This document shows positions 9,570 through 21,200 of a DNA stretch of 29,966 bases, piece after piece (position 1 is the first letter of the stretch; each line of letters starts with the position of its first letter). The translations under genes and the position numbers were made by a program. Where the stretch lies: NCBI GenBank assembly GCA_019648995.1, contig BLXT01002363.1:1284976-1314941 (forward strand). Direction: 5' to 3'. This DNA comes from Plakobranchus ocellatus. Lineage: Eukaryota > Mollusca > Gastropoda > Plakobranchidae. The notes below the pieces were generated by a model. The model was not told where the DNA came from. It worked only from the letters and a program-made list of their open reading frames with translations, and did no database searches.

Positions 9570-10698
9570 TTAGACAAAAATTAACTCATGTAGTTCATTT
9601 GCTAATGCATACTTTCACCTCATCTCTGTTTAAAAATTTTTGCAAAGCCTCTCACCACAATCTTTCCAAGTGATTGCTTTTTATAGGGACCACCTCTCTT
9701 TGTTGCAACACTTTACAAAGATTCACAGCCTAAGGTTTATCAATTTCTTTGGGTGCTCGGTTTTGACACTTAATGGCAAATCTATATAAAACAAACCTGT
9801 GCTGTTCTTACATGAGTATCATAATCCTGAGCCCACTGCAGCTTAAATGCGAGCAAAATGATAAGTCCATCAATGATTGATGCTTTGGGCTATATGATGG
9901 GATTACTGGAGACCCAATATGATTATCTTCAACATATGCCTTGCTTCAAATCATCATCATTATAATTATATAGACTGAGGTAATATAACTACTTAAAAGT
10001 ATCAAGATAAATTGTCATTCTTTAAAGTGTCAATATTAAAAACAAAAAAAACATCAGGTAAGGTCATGTTCAATCAGCAAATATATTTTGAATGGGAAGA
10101 TAAAGAGAAAAAAAAAAAGGGACCTTTGAAAGTAAACATTAAAGTTGCTTTTTTGGTCAAGAATGCTCATGAAATTTTTGGTAATTGTGAAATACGATGT
10201 AAAATTTACAAAGATGATAGTAAGAAAGACAGAATGATTCAGATAGGTCTGTTGCTGAAATGAATCATGGTAGCAATCAAATACAATATGAACCATTTGT
10301 CCCATGACTTTGCAAAATGTTGAAAAGTGATATATGGTGACCTGAAATTGAGTTTATATATTATTATCAATGTAAATTTTTTTGTGTAAGTGCTATCGTA
10401 AAAGAGAATGCATATTGTTTTTGTTAATTGAATCGAAGGGTCTTTCTCCCTAGCCTTTGGAAACCAGAATGAGTGTATTTGCCTGAAGAAAAGGCAAAAA
10501 TATTGATGTGCTTTTACCGTAAGTGCTGTCTTAAAACTCTTGATTGAAGTTAAAATATTGACCCAGTTCATACATATTGTTTTGTTATCTTATCAGTACA
10601 ACCAGAGATTCAGAAAGTTGCGGCAATTTAAACATTAAAAAAATGTATAATGTGTTTCAGTAATTGCTGCTGATCAGTATAATGAATATAGCTTTGGT

Positions 10699-10708
10699 TG
10701 TAAATAAA
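10699..10708 (+). promoter_or_regulatory. Pumilio-like site overlapping a distal AATAAA
   Basis: TGTAAATA (10699-10706) fits the Pumilio TGTANATA consensus and shares bases with AATAAA at 10703-10708. It would matter only if the beta-subunit transcript runs this far, about 1.65 kb past the stop. Confidence 0.25.
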
Positions 10709-10760
10709 GCAGATACATGTTTTAAAATGAATCTTTGAAAAATACCAAGAATGAAAAATA

Positions 10761-11029
10761 TATATGAGGAGTCTATTTGAAAACCCTGCTAAGTCGTCTC
10801 GGTTCATTTTGAGAAAAAGCACTTTTCTATTCTAGATTAAAAGGTTTTGAAAGTGTTTTTACATTTTTCCATGATAAGTTTATTGACTCAGCATGTATTG
10901 ATTGTCAAAATAGTTTAATAGAGCTCAGAAAAGTAACCAAAGAATGGGTAGAGACAAATAACTTTTTTTTTTTTTTTTTTAATACAAAAAATCGACTTGG
11001 CAGGTTTTGAAAGTGGACTCCTCATATAT
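10761..11029. mobile_element. MITE-like element with 36-bp terminal inverted repeats
   Basis: The left arm 10761-10796 and right arm 10993-11028 are imperfect inverted repeats, about 31 of 36 positions pairing with small gaps. The outer end reads TATATGAGGAGTC. The roughly 200-bp interior has a poly-T run and no coding capacity. TA-rich flanks hide any target duplication; a TA duplication (Tc1/mariner type) would fit. It is a non-autonomous DNA element if mobile at all. Confidence 0.55.
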
Positions 11030-11045
11030 ATATATATATATATAT
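11024..11045. repeat. (AT)n run at the edge of the MITE-like element
   Basis: About 20 bp of alternating AT directly following the right inverted-repeat arm. Confidence 0.9.
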
Positions 11046-12716
11046 CAATTTGAAAAATAAACTATGGCAAAAAATAACCTCTGGCATGTTAAAAACACTT
11101 TGTGCAAATAGGATTAAATAGATTTACTAATTGTGAGATAGCCTATAAAAAGTTAGCCCTCATGAATAAAATAGGCAGGAAAGATTTACACCAATAATTT
11201 AGAGGTCGTGAAATAAATATTTGCAAGCTTTGAAAAAATAATTTTTTTTTCTACTTGAAAAGTGGGGATGGTTTATTTTGATAATTGACAGGCAGATATT
11301 TCCATTTTTTTTTATACACATTTTGTATGTCAGACTAAGACATCTCATTTTTTTCATCCATTGAAAGTAGTTCTCTAGCAAATATTGTTAATTGCAAAAT
11401 AATTTAAAGATGGCAGTCATTTATTTCAGGACCAAATAAACCTATTTGTGATTTTAAGGGGACCAATATATCCATTGTACACTGTTTTTACCTTCAGTTC
11501 TTCTTCCAAAGACATATCTTTTCTCATGTAACCTATTTGTTTGATAAAATATTTTAATATGCGATGCATTCGGTGAATTTGGGGCATAAGTTACTTCAAC
11601 TTGAATTGCATTTGGCTGTAAAGATGACCGTTTGTTTCTATGCAAAATTTTAAAATAGCATATTTAATCAGTGGTTTTTTTTGTTTTTTTTTTTGTTTTG
11701 TTTTTTAATTATCAACTTTAGGTCCAGTGATGAATCTGTTTGTAAAAATACTCTGAATTGTCTTTTTTAAACAATAGCTAAAATTTTATAGAGGTAGTCA
11801 TATTTAAAACTGTTTTTCTCAGTAAAATGACTGTTATTAAATGTGTGGTTGTGCTATTTTAGATCTAGGTCTAAATATGACACAGTAGCAATTGAGTGTT
11901 TTTAAACAGAGAGAATGGCTTGAATAATTCTAGATCTTGCAGACTTCAAAGGAAAGTTTATTGATGTGAAGAGACAGCAAATTGCCTCTAATGAATTGAT
12001 AATGAGGCTCAATCTAAATATCTTTAAAATTTAATGCAATTTAACCATAGGTCCACTTTACTACTACACTCAACAAACTCAGGATTCACCAGAGACTTTA
12101 CTGTACAGTACTGGCTGTATCTCGTCATTGATCTATCTTTTCAAAACAAGCCTCTCAAAAGTCCTTATTTATATACATATTTACTGGCTCTATTTTTTTA
12201 GAAGAGGAAAGAATATCTAGAAAATAACTCACGTAAGAAAGAAAAAATAGAGTGTGTCAGAATATTCTGAAAAGAACAATAAACTTGTACATGAATTGTG
12301 ATCCCAATATCAGCCTTCTGTTCATCTCAAGAAATGTCTAAACAAAGACTTGATGTGACATGCTGAAAATATTAACCAATCAGAGCATATCACTTATCAT
12401 ACAGTATAATATTATTACAACCAGTCAAGATTATGACTGAAAAGACTAGAAAACAACACTTAAACACAAACATTCTTGGAATTCCATGAACAGCACAAGC
12501 CTAATTTGGCCATAGTGTGAAAATCTAGATCCAATTTTGTCAGAACGACTTTCTGCTTCATTTGTGCATTGATGCTCAATTGAGCTTATCTCAGCCAAAA
12601 ATTACTGGGACATAAAATCGGTTATAAAATTAGACCTTAAGACTTTCGCAATAACATGGCATTTATAGCTCAAACCACGCTGAGCGTATTGTAAACCCCA
12701 AATGACAGAACACATC

Positions 12717-12933
12717 ATATATTTGTAACCTTTAAAAACTTATTTGAAGTGCACATTAGTAGTATTGTTTCACCATCTTTGTCTACAAAACCAGTGTATA
12801 GTTTTTGTAAACTGAATTTGAAATTCTGCACTGAAAAGTTTTTGCACCTTATAGCACACAGTGTCAGTGGTTTTTTTTTCTGATCTGCTAATGCAAAGTC
12901 CAGTTGACCATAACTTGTGGTGCATTTATGAAT
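12717..12933 (+). repeat. Dispersed repeat B, copy 2 (intergenic)
   Basis: Second copy of the repeat at 8201-8408. An open frame on the - strand (12936-12715) arises from the repeat and has no recognisable product. Confidence 0.8.
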
Positions 12934-14274
12934 CATTCTTTCTGTCCAAATTTAAATTACAGTTTGTGCCTTTCTGGTTGTTTTATGAGCTTATCAGAAT
13001 GTGCTATGAAACCTTTCTTATTGTATACACTACATTTTTATATTCACTTGTATTTGTAAAACTTCATTGACCTATAATCGAAAGTTCTTTTTATTTGTCA
13101 TATGCAAAGACTTCTTGAGCATTCCATTCCTTGACCTTTTAAGATTTACAAATGATTCAAAGAAAACAAAGGGGAGTTTCTTCTATAGAAGATTCAGTTT
13201 TGTTAAATTCTCTTCACTGGAACAAATTATTTGTACATACAGGAGTACTCTGAGATGTTTGTTTTAGATAGAGTTGATTGCAAAAGTTAATAAAAAAAAA
13301 TTTGATGTTGATGCTCTAGTTGAAAAAAAAATAGTCAGTTCTTTTTTTATTTTCTTTTTGTGGTCCCTTTTGAACCAAATATTTAGTCATATAAAAACAC
13401 TTAGTTTTTCTATGGAAAAAAAAATTCACTCTATTTTTCGTTAATTCTTTATAAATGTTCATTTTTTTTTTCTATGCAATATCACATGTAATAAGTTTTT
13501 ATGTATGCATAATGTGAATAGATATGCAGCATGCCATTCAAAAAGTATGCAAACAATAATGATCATTGCTATACATTTCTTTTTCCTCTCTTTGTATTTT
13601 ATCATTATATGTTGTAACTTATTAAACTATCTCAAAGTAACACTTTTTTTATTTGATTGATAATGTGAAAACAAAACTGACAAAAAATCAAGAATGTGTA
13701 ACGTTTTATTGTTTGAAACAATGACAACAAACTTTTTTTTTTATTTTAAATTAGTTTGGCAGTGTATGCCAGATTGTCAAAATTCAATATTTTGATGATA
13801 AATGTGAAAGAAAGCTGTACAACTAAATTGAAACTTTTAATGAGTTACTTCCAATTTTATATATAAATGTATACTGTACATAGGTTCGTATATTTGTGAT
13901 ATTAAGAGTACATAAGTAAAAAAACTATTTTGGTATGGAAAAATATGAATTCAATTTTTAAAGTGAAGAAAATTCAGTCATGAAACATGGTAAGCTGACA
14001 TAACTATATTGAATTAAATTCCTTTTTTTTTTCTTTAAGCTTACAATACTTCAAGTCAATAAGTTATCAAAACTTGAGACCATCATCTATATTTGCCTTG
14101 TTTAACTGTGATTGTGAAAGACAAGAGATCTGTTTCATTATATTTTTTTATTATTTATGTTTATCTTTTATGATAATAATATATTGTACAGCATATTTTC
14201 CTACTTAAATGTAACATCTAATTATAAGTAAGACTTTTAGGCAGATGGTAATTTCTTGCAGCATTTTTGTTTCT

Positions 14275-14275
<1 letters not shown>

Positions 14276-14310
<35 letters not shown>

Positions 14311-14332
14311 TTTTTTTTTTTTGTTTAAATCA
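14276..14332. repeat. Long poly-T tract
   Basis: About 33 T, one G, then 12 T. No SINE or LINE body was recognised on either side and no target duplication was seen. Confidence 0.95.
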
Positions 14333-17300
14333 AATAATGGACTCATAAAATCCTGTTAATTTGATAAAATTCACATCAAAACCATTGTGTTTCTTTTTCT
14401 TTTTATCACAGCTTTTTGGGTTAATTAACCTTTTATTTTTTGAATCGCATGTAATAAATTTTATTGCTAGACCTGGCATTAGTGGAAAACAACACACTGG
14501 ACTCCAAAGATTGGTTTAAATTTAAACTAAAATGGAATTTTTCATTCATTATCTTTTGAATAAAATTTTAAGCTTGCAATTAATTTGTCTCTCAATAGAA
14601 GCTCAGTGTACTGCATATTGCAATCTTAAATCTGGAGGCTCCAGATGATTAAACTCAAAACTGACAAAGTTATGTATGGAATGGCAGGCATGGCGGTCAC
14701 AACTAGCTTAAAGGTTTCCCAATGAATGAAGATAACTATACAGTCTCAAGCTATCATAGATAGTGAATTCTCTTTCTGATGTGCTTTTTATTAATTCAGG
14801 GGAAAAAATTCTTAATAAATAATTTAAATTATGCAAGTGGCTGGTTTTTTTTATTGCATTTTTAACAAAATGTTTATGTAACGTTAAAAGAGAGAAAGGG
14901 CGTGCTTACACTTTTTGTCTTTTCCAAGCGATTAAGTTGTGGCATATTTTGAATGAAGGTCACCCTACATTCAAATCATGTATAAAGTTTGTGGCTAAAG
15001 TTAACCTATCTATCCTTTGTCTGTTTGCTATTATTATCATTAGAGCAGTCCACATTTTCAGATATATTTGCTGAGCAGGGTAAACTTTTAATTTCAAAAT
15101 TGACATGGCTTAAAGCTCAAACTAATGATTTGATCAAAATAAATTTATAGCACATACATGTATCACAGTTTTCAATATGGCATGCCTTCTTACTATTATT
15201 TGGAGAGAAAGTTAGAAAAAAAAAAAAAAAACAAGAATACTATACTGCAGAAAATTATTGGGAAAATAATTAATCACTGAGAGAATCTCATTTGCCAATT
15301 CCATGCAAGAGATACATTTTGTTGAAAAAATCAGGACTATTTAGGCCTTACAAAGATTTTGCTAAGACTGTTACTTTTAGTTACAATATTTGGAAGTTTT
15401 ACTGGAGTAAGGTTGCCAACCATGAGTGCCTTAAGATATAAAACTATTCAAAGAATTCAGCAGCATGGTTTTAATGTCCTCAAAGCCAAGCTTGTGCCAT
15501 TTCATGGGGTACTGGTTCTAAACATCTGGTGATTTCTGTGTGTCAATTAGGGCGATAAGGATTTATTTTATTTACATTTATATTTTAAACAGTTTTCTTC
15601 AAAGTTAGCTTATGAGATTTCAAGAATTCATTAAAGAAATTAAAAAAAAAAATATATGCTCAACACAATATATATATCTTGGTTGGATTTTTTATTCTGT
15701 GATGTTTTCATACAAATGAGAGCGAGAACTCATGGGTGTGGTTTACATATATGTACAAGAATTTGATTGAGAAGTGATTTTGCAAAATAGTTGCTAAGGA
15801 CATGAATTTATTACTGCACATAACACAAATGTTCAGTTGCACTAAAAAAAAAACTGATCTTGGCTTTCATCCTTTCAAGAATAAGAACAATATTAGAAGA
15901 TCACTGCTCAAGGGTATTAACAATAATCTTTCTGTAGTGATGTAGTTTAAAGTAAAAGGCAAATTAAATTTAAATCTATATTCAAAATAATTCACATCTC
16001 CTTAAGTGGCAATATTGACCACACTAACAATATAAGGTAAAATAAGATAATGTGATGCCTCTTCAAATTAATACAAATTACTAAAATATGAATTGCAAAT
16101 TACATATATTAATAATTTTCATTGGCATTTTGAAAATCTGAGCTACAAAAGGCTGTGTTATTATAATAAACAAAAAGCTGCAATATTCTTTTTGAAGACA
16201 CCATAAAAAACAATGAACCAATTTTTTTTTTTTTTGCATAACATGTGAATTGCTAAAATCTTTCCACATTTCATAGACTTGTGGTGTTGATTTCTCTTCT
16301 CTGTATTTCAATTTCAAAATATTTCAGTCCTAATATATGTGACACATCCATACAAAATGAGTTGTTTTGTCCACAATCAGTTAACAGAGATATACAGGAA
16401 GTAGCAGACCAGAGTTGGATAGGTCAAAAATTTTTTTTGTGCACTTGTTAAAAGTCTCACCATTTCTCAAAATTTGAAATCAATTTTGCATTGAAATTAT
16501 AGTACTGAATCTAAAAGTAAAGGCAAACCCTGATTGATAAAGGCTTTTTAACTGAATATTGCTAATCTTAAAATGCAAGTTTTTCAAAACCTCAGAATTT
16601 TGAAGAAGCATAATTTGATAACTTTAAACAGGCACAACTTTGCTTAGAAATGTGCTTGAGAAAAAAAGTTGTTCACTATTTGAAAGGAAATTGAAAGGCC
16701 TTTCTAAACGTAAAAAAAATCTCCTATTTGATGAACACTCACGAAAGATTCATTTTGTATGGTCAGGTTACATATTGAGATGAAACAGGTCAGCCATGAC
16801 ACATCCCTTGAGACCAGTCCAATCCAAATGAACTGCAAGTTACATTTTGGGCAATGAACATCACTGATATATATTTAAATTCTTTTCTGTGAACTTTGCA
16901 ATGATAACAGGATAAATATATGTAAATTCTATGCCATACCCTTTTCTAAAATAAAATAGTTTGCCACATCAGACTCAGAAATTTTCTTCAATAGAAAAGT
17001 AAAATATGAGTCAAAAGAAAAAAAGAATTTTAATTGTTCTCGTAATACACTTAAGGGAGGTGACTATGGGAATTAAAGAGCAGAAAGCTGATTTCTACTT
17101 TCAAAATGTCATAATAAAAAAAAAGAAATAAAATGTAATGAGTACCAATACTTGACCATATAACCAGCAGCGACATTGAAGTGATATGATAACCTTGGTT
17201 AGTGTCATACAACCTCTTCCAAACATAATGGGTCAGTGGAATATTAAATGAAGCAAAATTTGTTTCTATAATGTTAATTCCACTAGCTTCTTGATTTTGC

Positions 17301-17890
17301 CAGAGGAGAAAAATTCATATACCTGTGCTATAATAGTGCGCAAATTACGTAAAGACAAATCTGATAACCCGACAACCCTACAGCGACACATATAAGCCTA
17401 TCGTGGAATATGGGTGTCGAGAACAAAAAATAGAAAGGAACCATACCTGAGAGGACTTACTATAACAAACCTCAATTACGTAGGTTTAAAATAAACAATG
17501 AACATCAATAATTTGTTATGGCTGCACTATAAGTTCAAGAACATTTTTTTGCTATAATGACCATGTTCACTTTGAGGCCAAAATCAATTTTTAAAACACT
17601 GATAAGAGCTTAGAGAAACAGATAATTTTGTTCCTTCTTGTGAAAAAGCAAAATCAAATTTTGCATTTTATACTTTGGTACATGATGATTAGCATGATCC
17701 TCTTCAACATAATAAAGTTCACAAAAGATCAACGGTACGAAATGGCCAAACCTTTAAAATCTGTCCATGCAACTTGTAACTTATTTGAACATTTACTAAA
17801 ATTTGTGGCAAAGAAATAACAAAATGTTTTCCCCCTCCATTCAAATAACTGCAATATTTTCTCTTGCACCTAGTCACACATCTGTTCCCT

Positions 17891-17896
17891 TTTATT
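17891..17896 (-). promoter_or_regulatory. Candidate CDC40 poly(A) signal
   Basis: AATAAA on the - strand (TTTATT on +) lies about 180 nt past the CDC40 stop codon, at a typical distance. It is the best-placed signal seen for CDC40. No cleavage data are available. Confidence 0.5.
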
Positions 17897-18076
17897 AAGA
17901 CTTTTTAGCCTTAATATGACTGAAAACCTAAGTTAAGCCACTACATAATTTTCAAAATCTGAGTCCAAATTTTGGAAGCAGAAGTTTAATGATTACCCTA
18001 CCCAAATTGACCGACATAATATTAGCTTTTCTTGACACTTTTAAGTAAGAAAAAAATTAGCAAAAACAAGCAAAAT

Positions 18077-18254
18077 CTAATCCCAATATTTGATGACACC
18101 ATCCCATCCTGCTGTGGCCATTTTTGATGTCTCATGTGGGTGCCAGAGAAGGCTGATACACACATCATCATGGGCTTTGAACTTTGAGTACAGCTTGGTG
18201 CTCCTCCAATCCCAAATGTAGACTTTTCCATCAGCATCCCCACATGAGATGTAG
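18077..18254 (-). CDS. CDC40: CDC40 terminal exon, WD repeats 6-7
   Basis: The acceptor is CTTTAAACAG|CTACAT, and TAG lies at 18079-18077. It encodes [39 protein letters not shown] and [10 protein letters not shown] (visible 360-417). The protein ends exactly at the final WD, as in vertebrate PRP17. Confidence 0.96.
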
Positions 18255-21200
18255 CTGTTTAAAGAGAAGATGGTTATTTGTTTCGCTAGCTGTAATATAT
18301 CATATTTTTTATGAATTTAATATTTTATAGATTTTTTTTAACCAAAAATAGGGGAGTAGCTGATGAGGAAAGTGTAAAGAAGAATTATATACAACAATTT
18401 TAAAAGGAATGCTCTTTAATTCATCTGTCACCATCTTAGGCAAATTCAAACGTGTAGCAGTCCAACAAAATGTGTCGAGTTGCAGTTTTGTATGTTTGAC
18501 TTTAAATAAAAACCATTAACTAGAGGAGTGAAAACTATGTAGAGAACTATCTATAAACAAGCTATAAACTTTTTGTCCATAAAGCATTGGGAATTTTTAC
18601 TTCTTCACTTTAATATTTTCAGTTGGTCTTGGTGATGCAGACCCGCAACTTGACTCATTTTGTAGGACTGGTACACAAAATGGTTCAAGAGCAATTAAAA
18701 AATGGCTTTTTTTTTATCTTCTTTTTATATTACAATTTTAATATTTGTAGCATAGGTTCAGGAAATGTTATCCAACTCTAAAAGCAAATGCATTACTATG
18801 ATAGCTATCCAGGACAAATGTATAAGGGCAGGCCAATTTATTACTGCTGCCTCCTCACGCTATTTTTAAAAAAAGCTGCAAGATTTTTTTTTTTTGGTAA
18901 TTACATTTTATTGCATCTGGAATCCTGTGCTTTAAATTTGATGCACAGTTTTGGACATAATAATAGTTTTAGTTGCCTTTTATCTCCATTTATCTTTAAA
19001 AACAAAGACCTGTCAACAAATTGAAAGAGGCTTATGGATTAACCACATAGTATTTTAATAACTTTAATAATCTTGACATACCTCATTTCTGGAGAAAAAT
19101 CAATACCACAAGCATAGCCAGCAACCTGAAAGAAAGAAAAAAAGTTACAAAGACACATTAAAGTAGCCATAAAAAAATATTTGGCTCACAAAAACTAGAT
19201 ATTGGAATTTGCTTGCCCTTATTCCTGATACCTTAAATCTTCTTTTAAATTATTTCAAACAGTTTGCAGATTATCAAATGTGTAGTGACACCATAAAATG
19301 TGACGTTTCTGGGAAAAAGAAGGCCATTTTCATTTTTTGTTGTTGATGCAAAGTAAATATCAAGATATAAAAACGTCAAGCCTGCCTCACTCCTTTAAAT
19401 GTAATGAAAAATAAATTAGTCAGCAATAATAAGAATTTAAAAAATCACCTATATTGATAATATTTATTCCTGCCGCTAATTGTCTCATTACGTTATGACC
19501 AATACTTTTCTTTTTTCCTTATACACATCTTCACAAACTAATAACTCAAATACAAAATGTCTTGCGTCTAGTTCAAATGAATCAGAAGTCACATTAGAAG
19601 CATTTTAAAGTGTTAAAACCAACAGTGACCTCTTTTCATAAGCTTCACAATGATGAAAACTGTGTAGAGCTAGTTTAATTCTCAGCCAATGTGAGCAAAT
19701 GCCAAAAGGTGGACCCCAAAATTGTGTCACGTTTTTTTTACTGCATTTTGAAAAAACAGAACTTCCAATTACAAAAGAAAAAAGTCTAATTGAGTGTCAG
19801 TGAGGTAATATTCATGCACAGTTAGATAGCAGGAGTAAATCCATGTAAAAAAATTAGTCTGTGTCTCTTCAATTTGTGGTGAATGAGCTTAATTTGTTGA
19901 CGGAAGATCACTTTTTTGATGATTTTGTCATCATAGTTATGTTCGACATTTATTTGGTTAATTTAGTCAACAAGGATGCATCCAAAACTGATTTTTCAAA
20001 CACAAAACAGTACTTCGTATGCCATCACTCACAAATCAAAATTTACGTATTGATGAATTAAATTTTTTCAGATAGGGCTTGTACATAATCTTTGGCACAT
20101 AACTATGGTGACAGTCCACGTTTTGGCAAACCCTCATACATGGAACTTTCTTACAGATGCAATTTTATAAGAAAAAAAATGAATTTCAAATACATTTTCC
20201 TGAAAGTTTTACGTGCCATATCCATCTAATTTCTTAATGGTTGCAAGACATGTTTTCCATTTGAACAGCCTGCACTGTGTGCTTGAGAGTAGTAGGGGAG
20301 AAAAAAATATTTCTTTCATTTGTTGCATTTCATGTGAAGACCAAAATGAATTGTATTTGTTTGATGCTCCAAATACATATGCAAGAGGAAAATTATGATT
20401 AAAATACAGAAGCATCAATTATGACTTATTGTTCATAACGAATTTCACAACAGTGCTAAGCACTTATATTAAAGAGCAGCTCTGGCTGAGAAAGAAGTAA
20501 CACTTTGTCAGCAAAAAAGTCAAATGCATACCATGTGTCCCGTGAAAGTCTTCTTTCTGATGAACTTCATTCTGTTCAGGGCATTGAATACACAAATCTT
20601 GTTGTCCATTGATTGGCAAGCCAACCACTTTCCTGCAAAAAATGGATAAAATTCAATAATGTTTTGGTGTCTCACTTTGACATCTATTATGCTCAGTAAG
20701 CTCCACAATTATTCAGAATGCTTGACTGCTAAGCAACAGCTGTTACAAGCACTACTTAAAGAGCTTTCATCTCAGTTTAAGGCTTGCTGCTGTATGTAAA
20801 CTTCAGTTTAAACATTAAAGTAAAGTGGGTCCCATGCTTAGTCTAAGCGTCGGGGAACCAAACATTAATTTATAGAAAAGATCAAATTTCTTAAAAGTAT
20901 GGCATTTGTTTACACAGATTTATCCTTTTGCTCCAAATATGAACTGTGTGAAACAATAAAGACAGAGAGATAAATGCTTAAAGCCCTAAAGGCTGTGGAA
21001 CTCTTGTTTGAAGATTAGGATTGGAGGAATAAGTGAAAATTATGGTGACAAGGATTGTTAATGCTTATTGAAGGATCCTACTATCTTTTTTAAAAGTTAA
21101 CTATACATGAAATCACTTATTTCAATAAAACATAGATCTAATCTAGACTACAGTTCAGAAGTGAACTACAGAAAAACACGAGCCAATTATCTGGTGTTCA

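Larger units (their letters stand above)
9054..17890. other. 3' flanks and spacer between convergent genes
   Basis: About 9 kb of AT-rich DNA separates the two stop codons. The first 0.5 kb or more is probably the beta-subunit 3' UTR, and the last 0.2 kb (to 18076) is the CDC40 3' UTR. It holds the MITE-like element (10761-11029), repeat B copy 2 (12717-12933), the poly-T tract (14276-14332), a 17-bp palindrome (14630-14646) and a CpG-containing hairpin (17384-17419). No open frame resembles a known protein. Confidence 0.7.

Noticed and set aside
10012-10263. 83-codon open frame on the + strand
   Set aside because: Lys/Ile-rich composition follows from AT richness and poly-A runs, with no family resemblance. 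It lies in the 3' flank of the beta-subunit gene.
14276-14332. Poly-T tract as the tail of an inverted retroposon
   Set aside because: No SINE or LINE body next to it and no target-site duplication could be seen.
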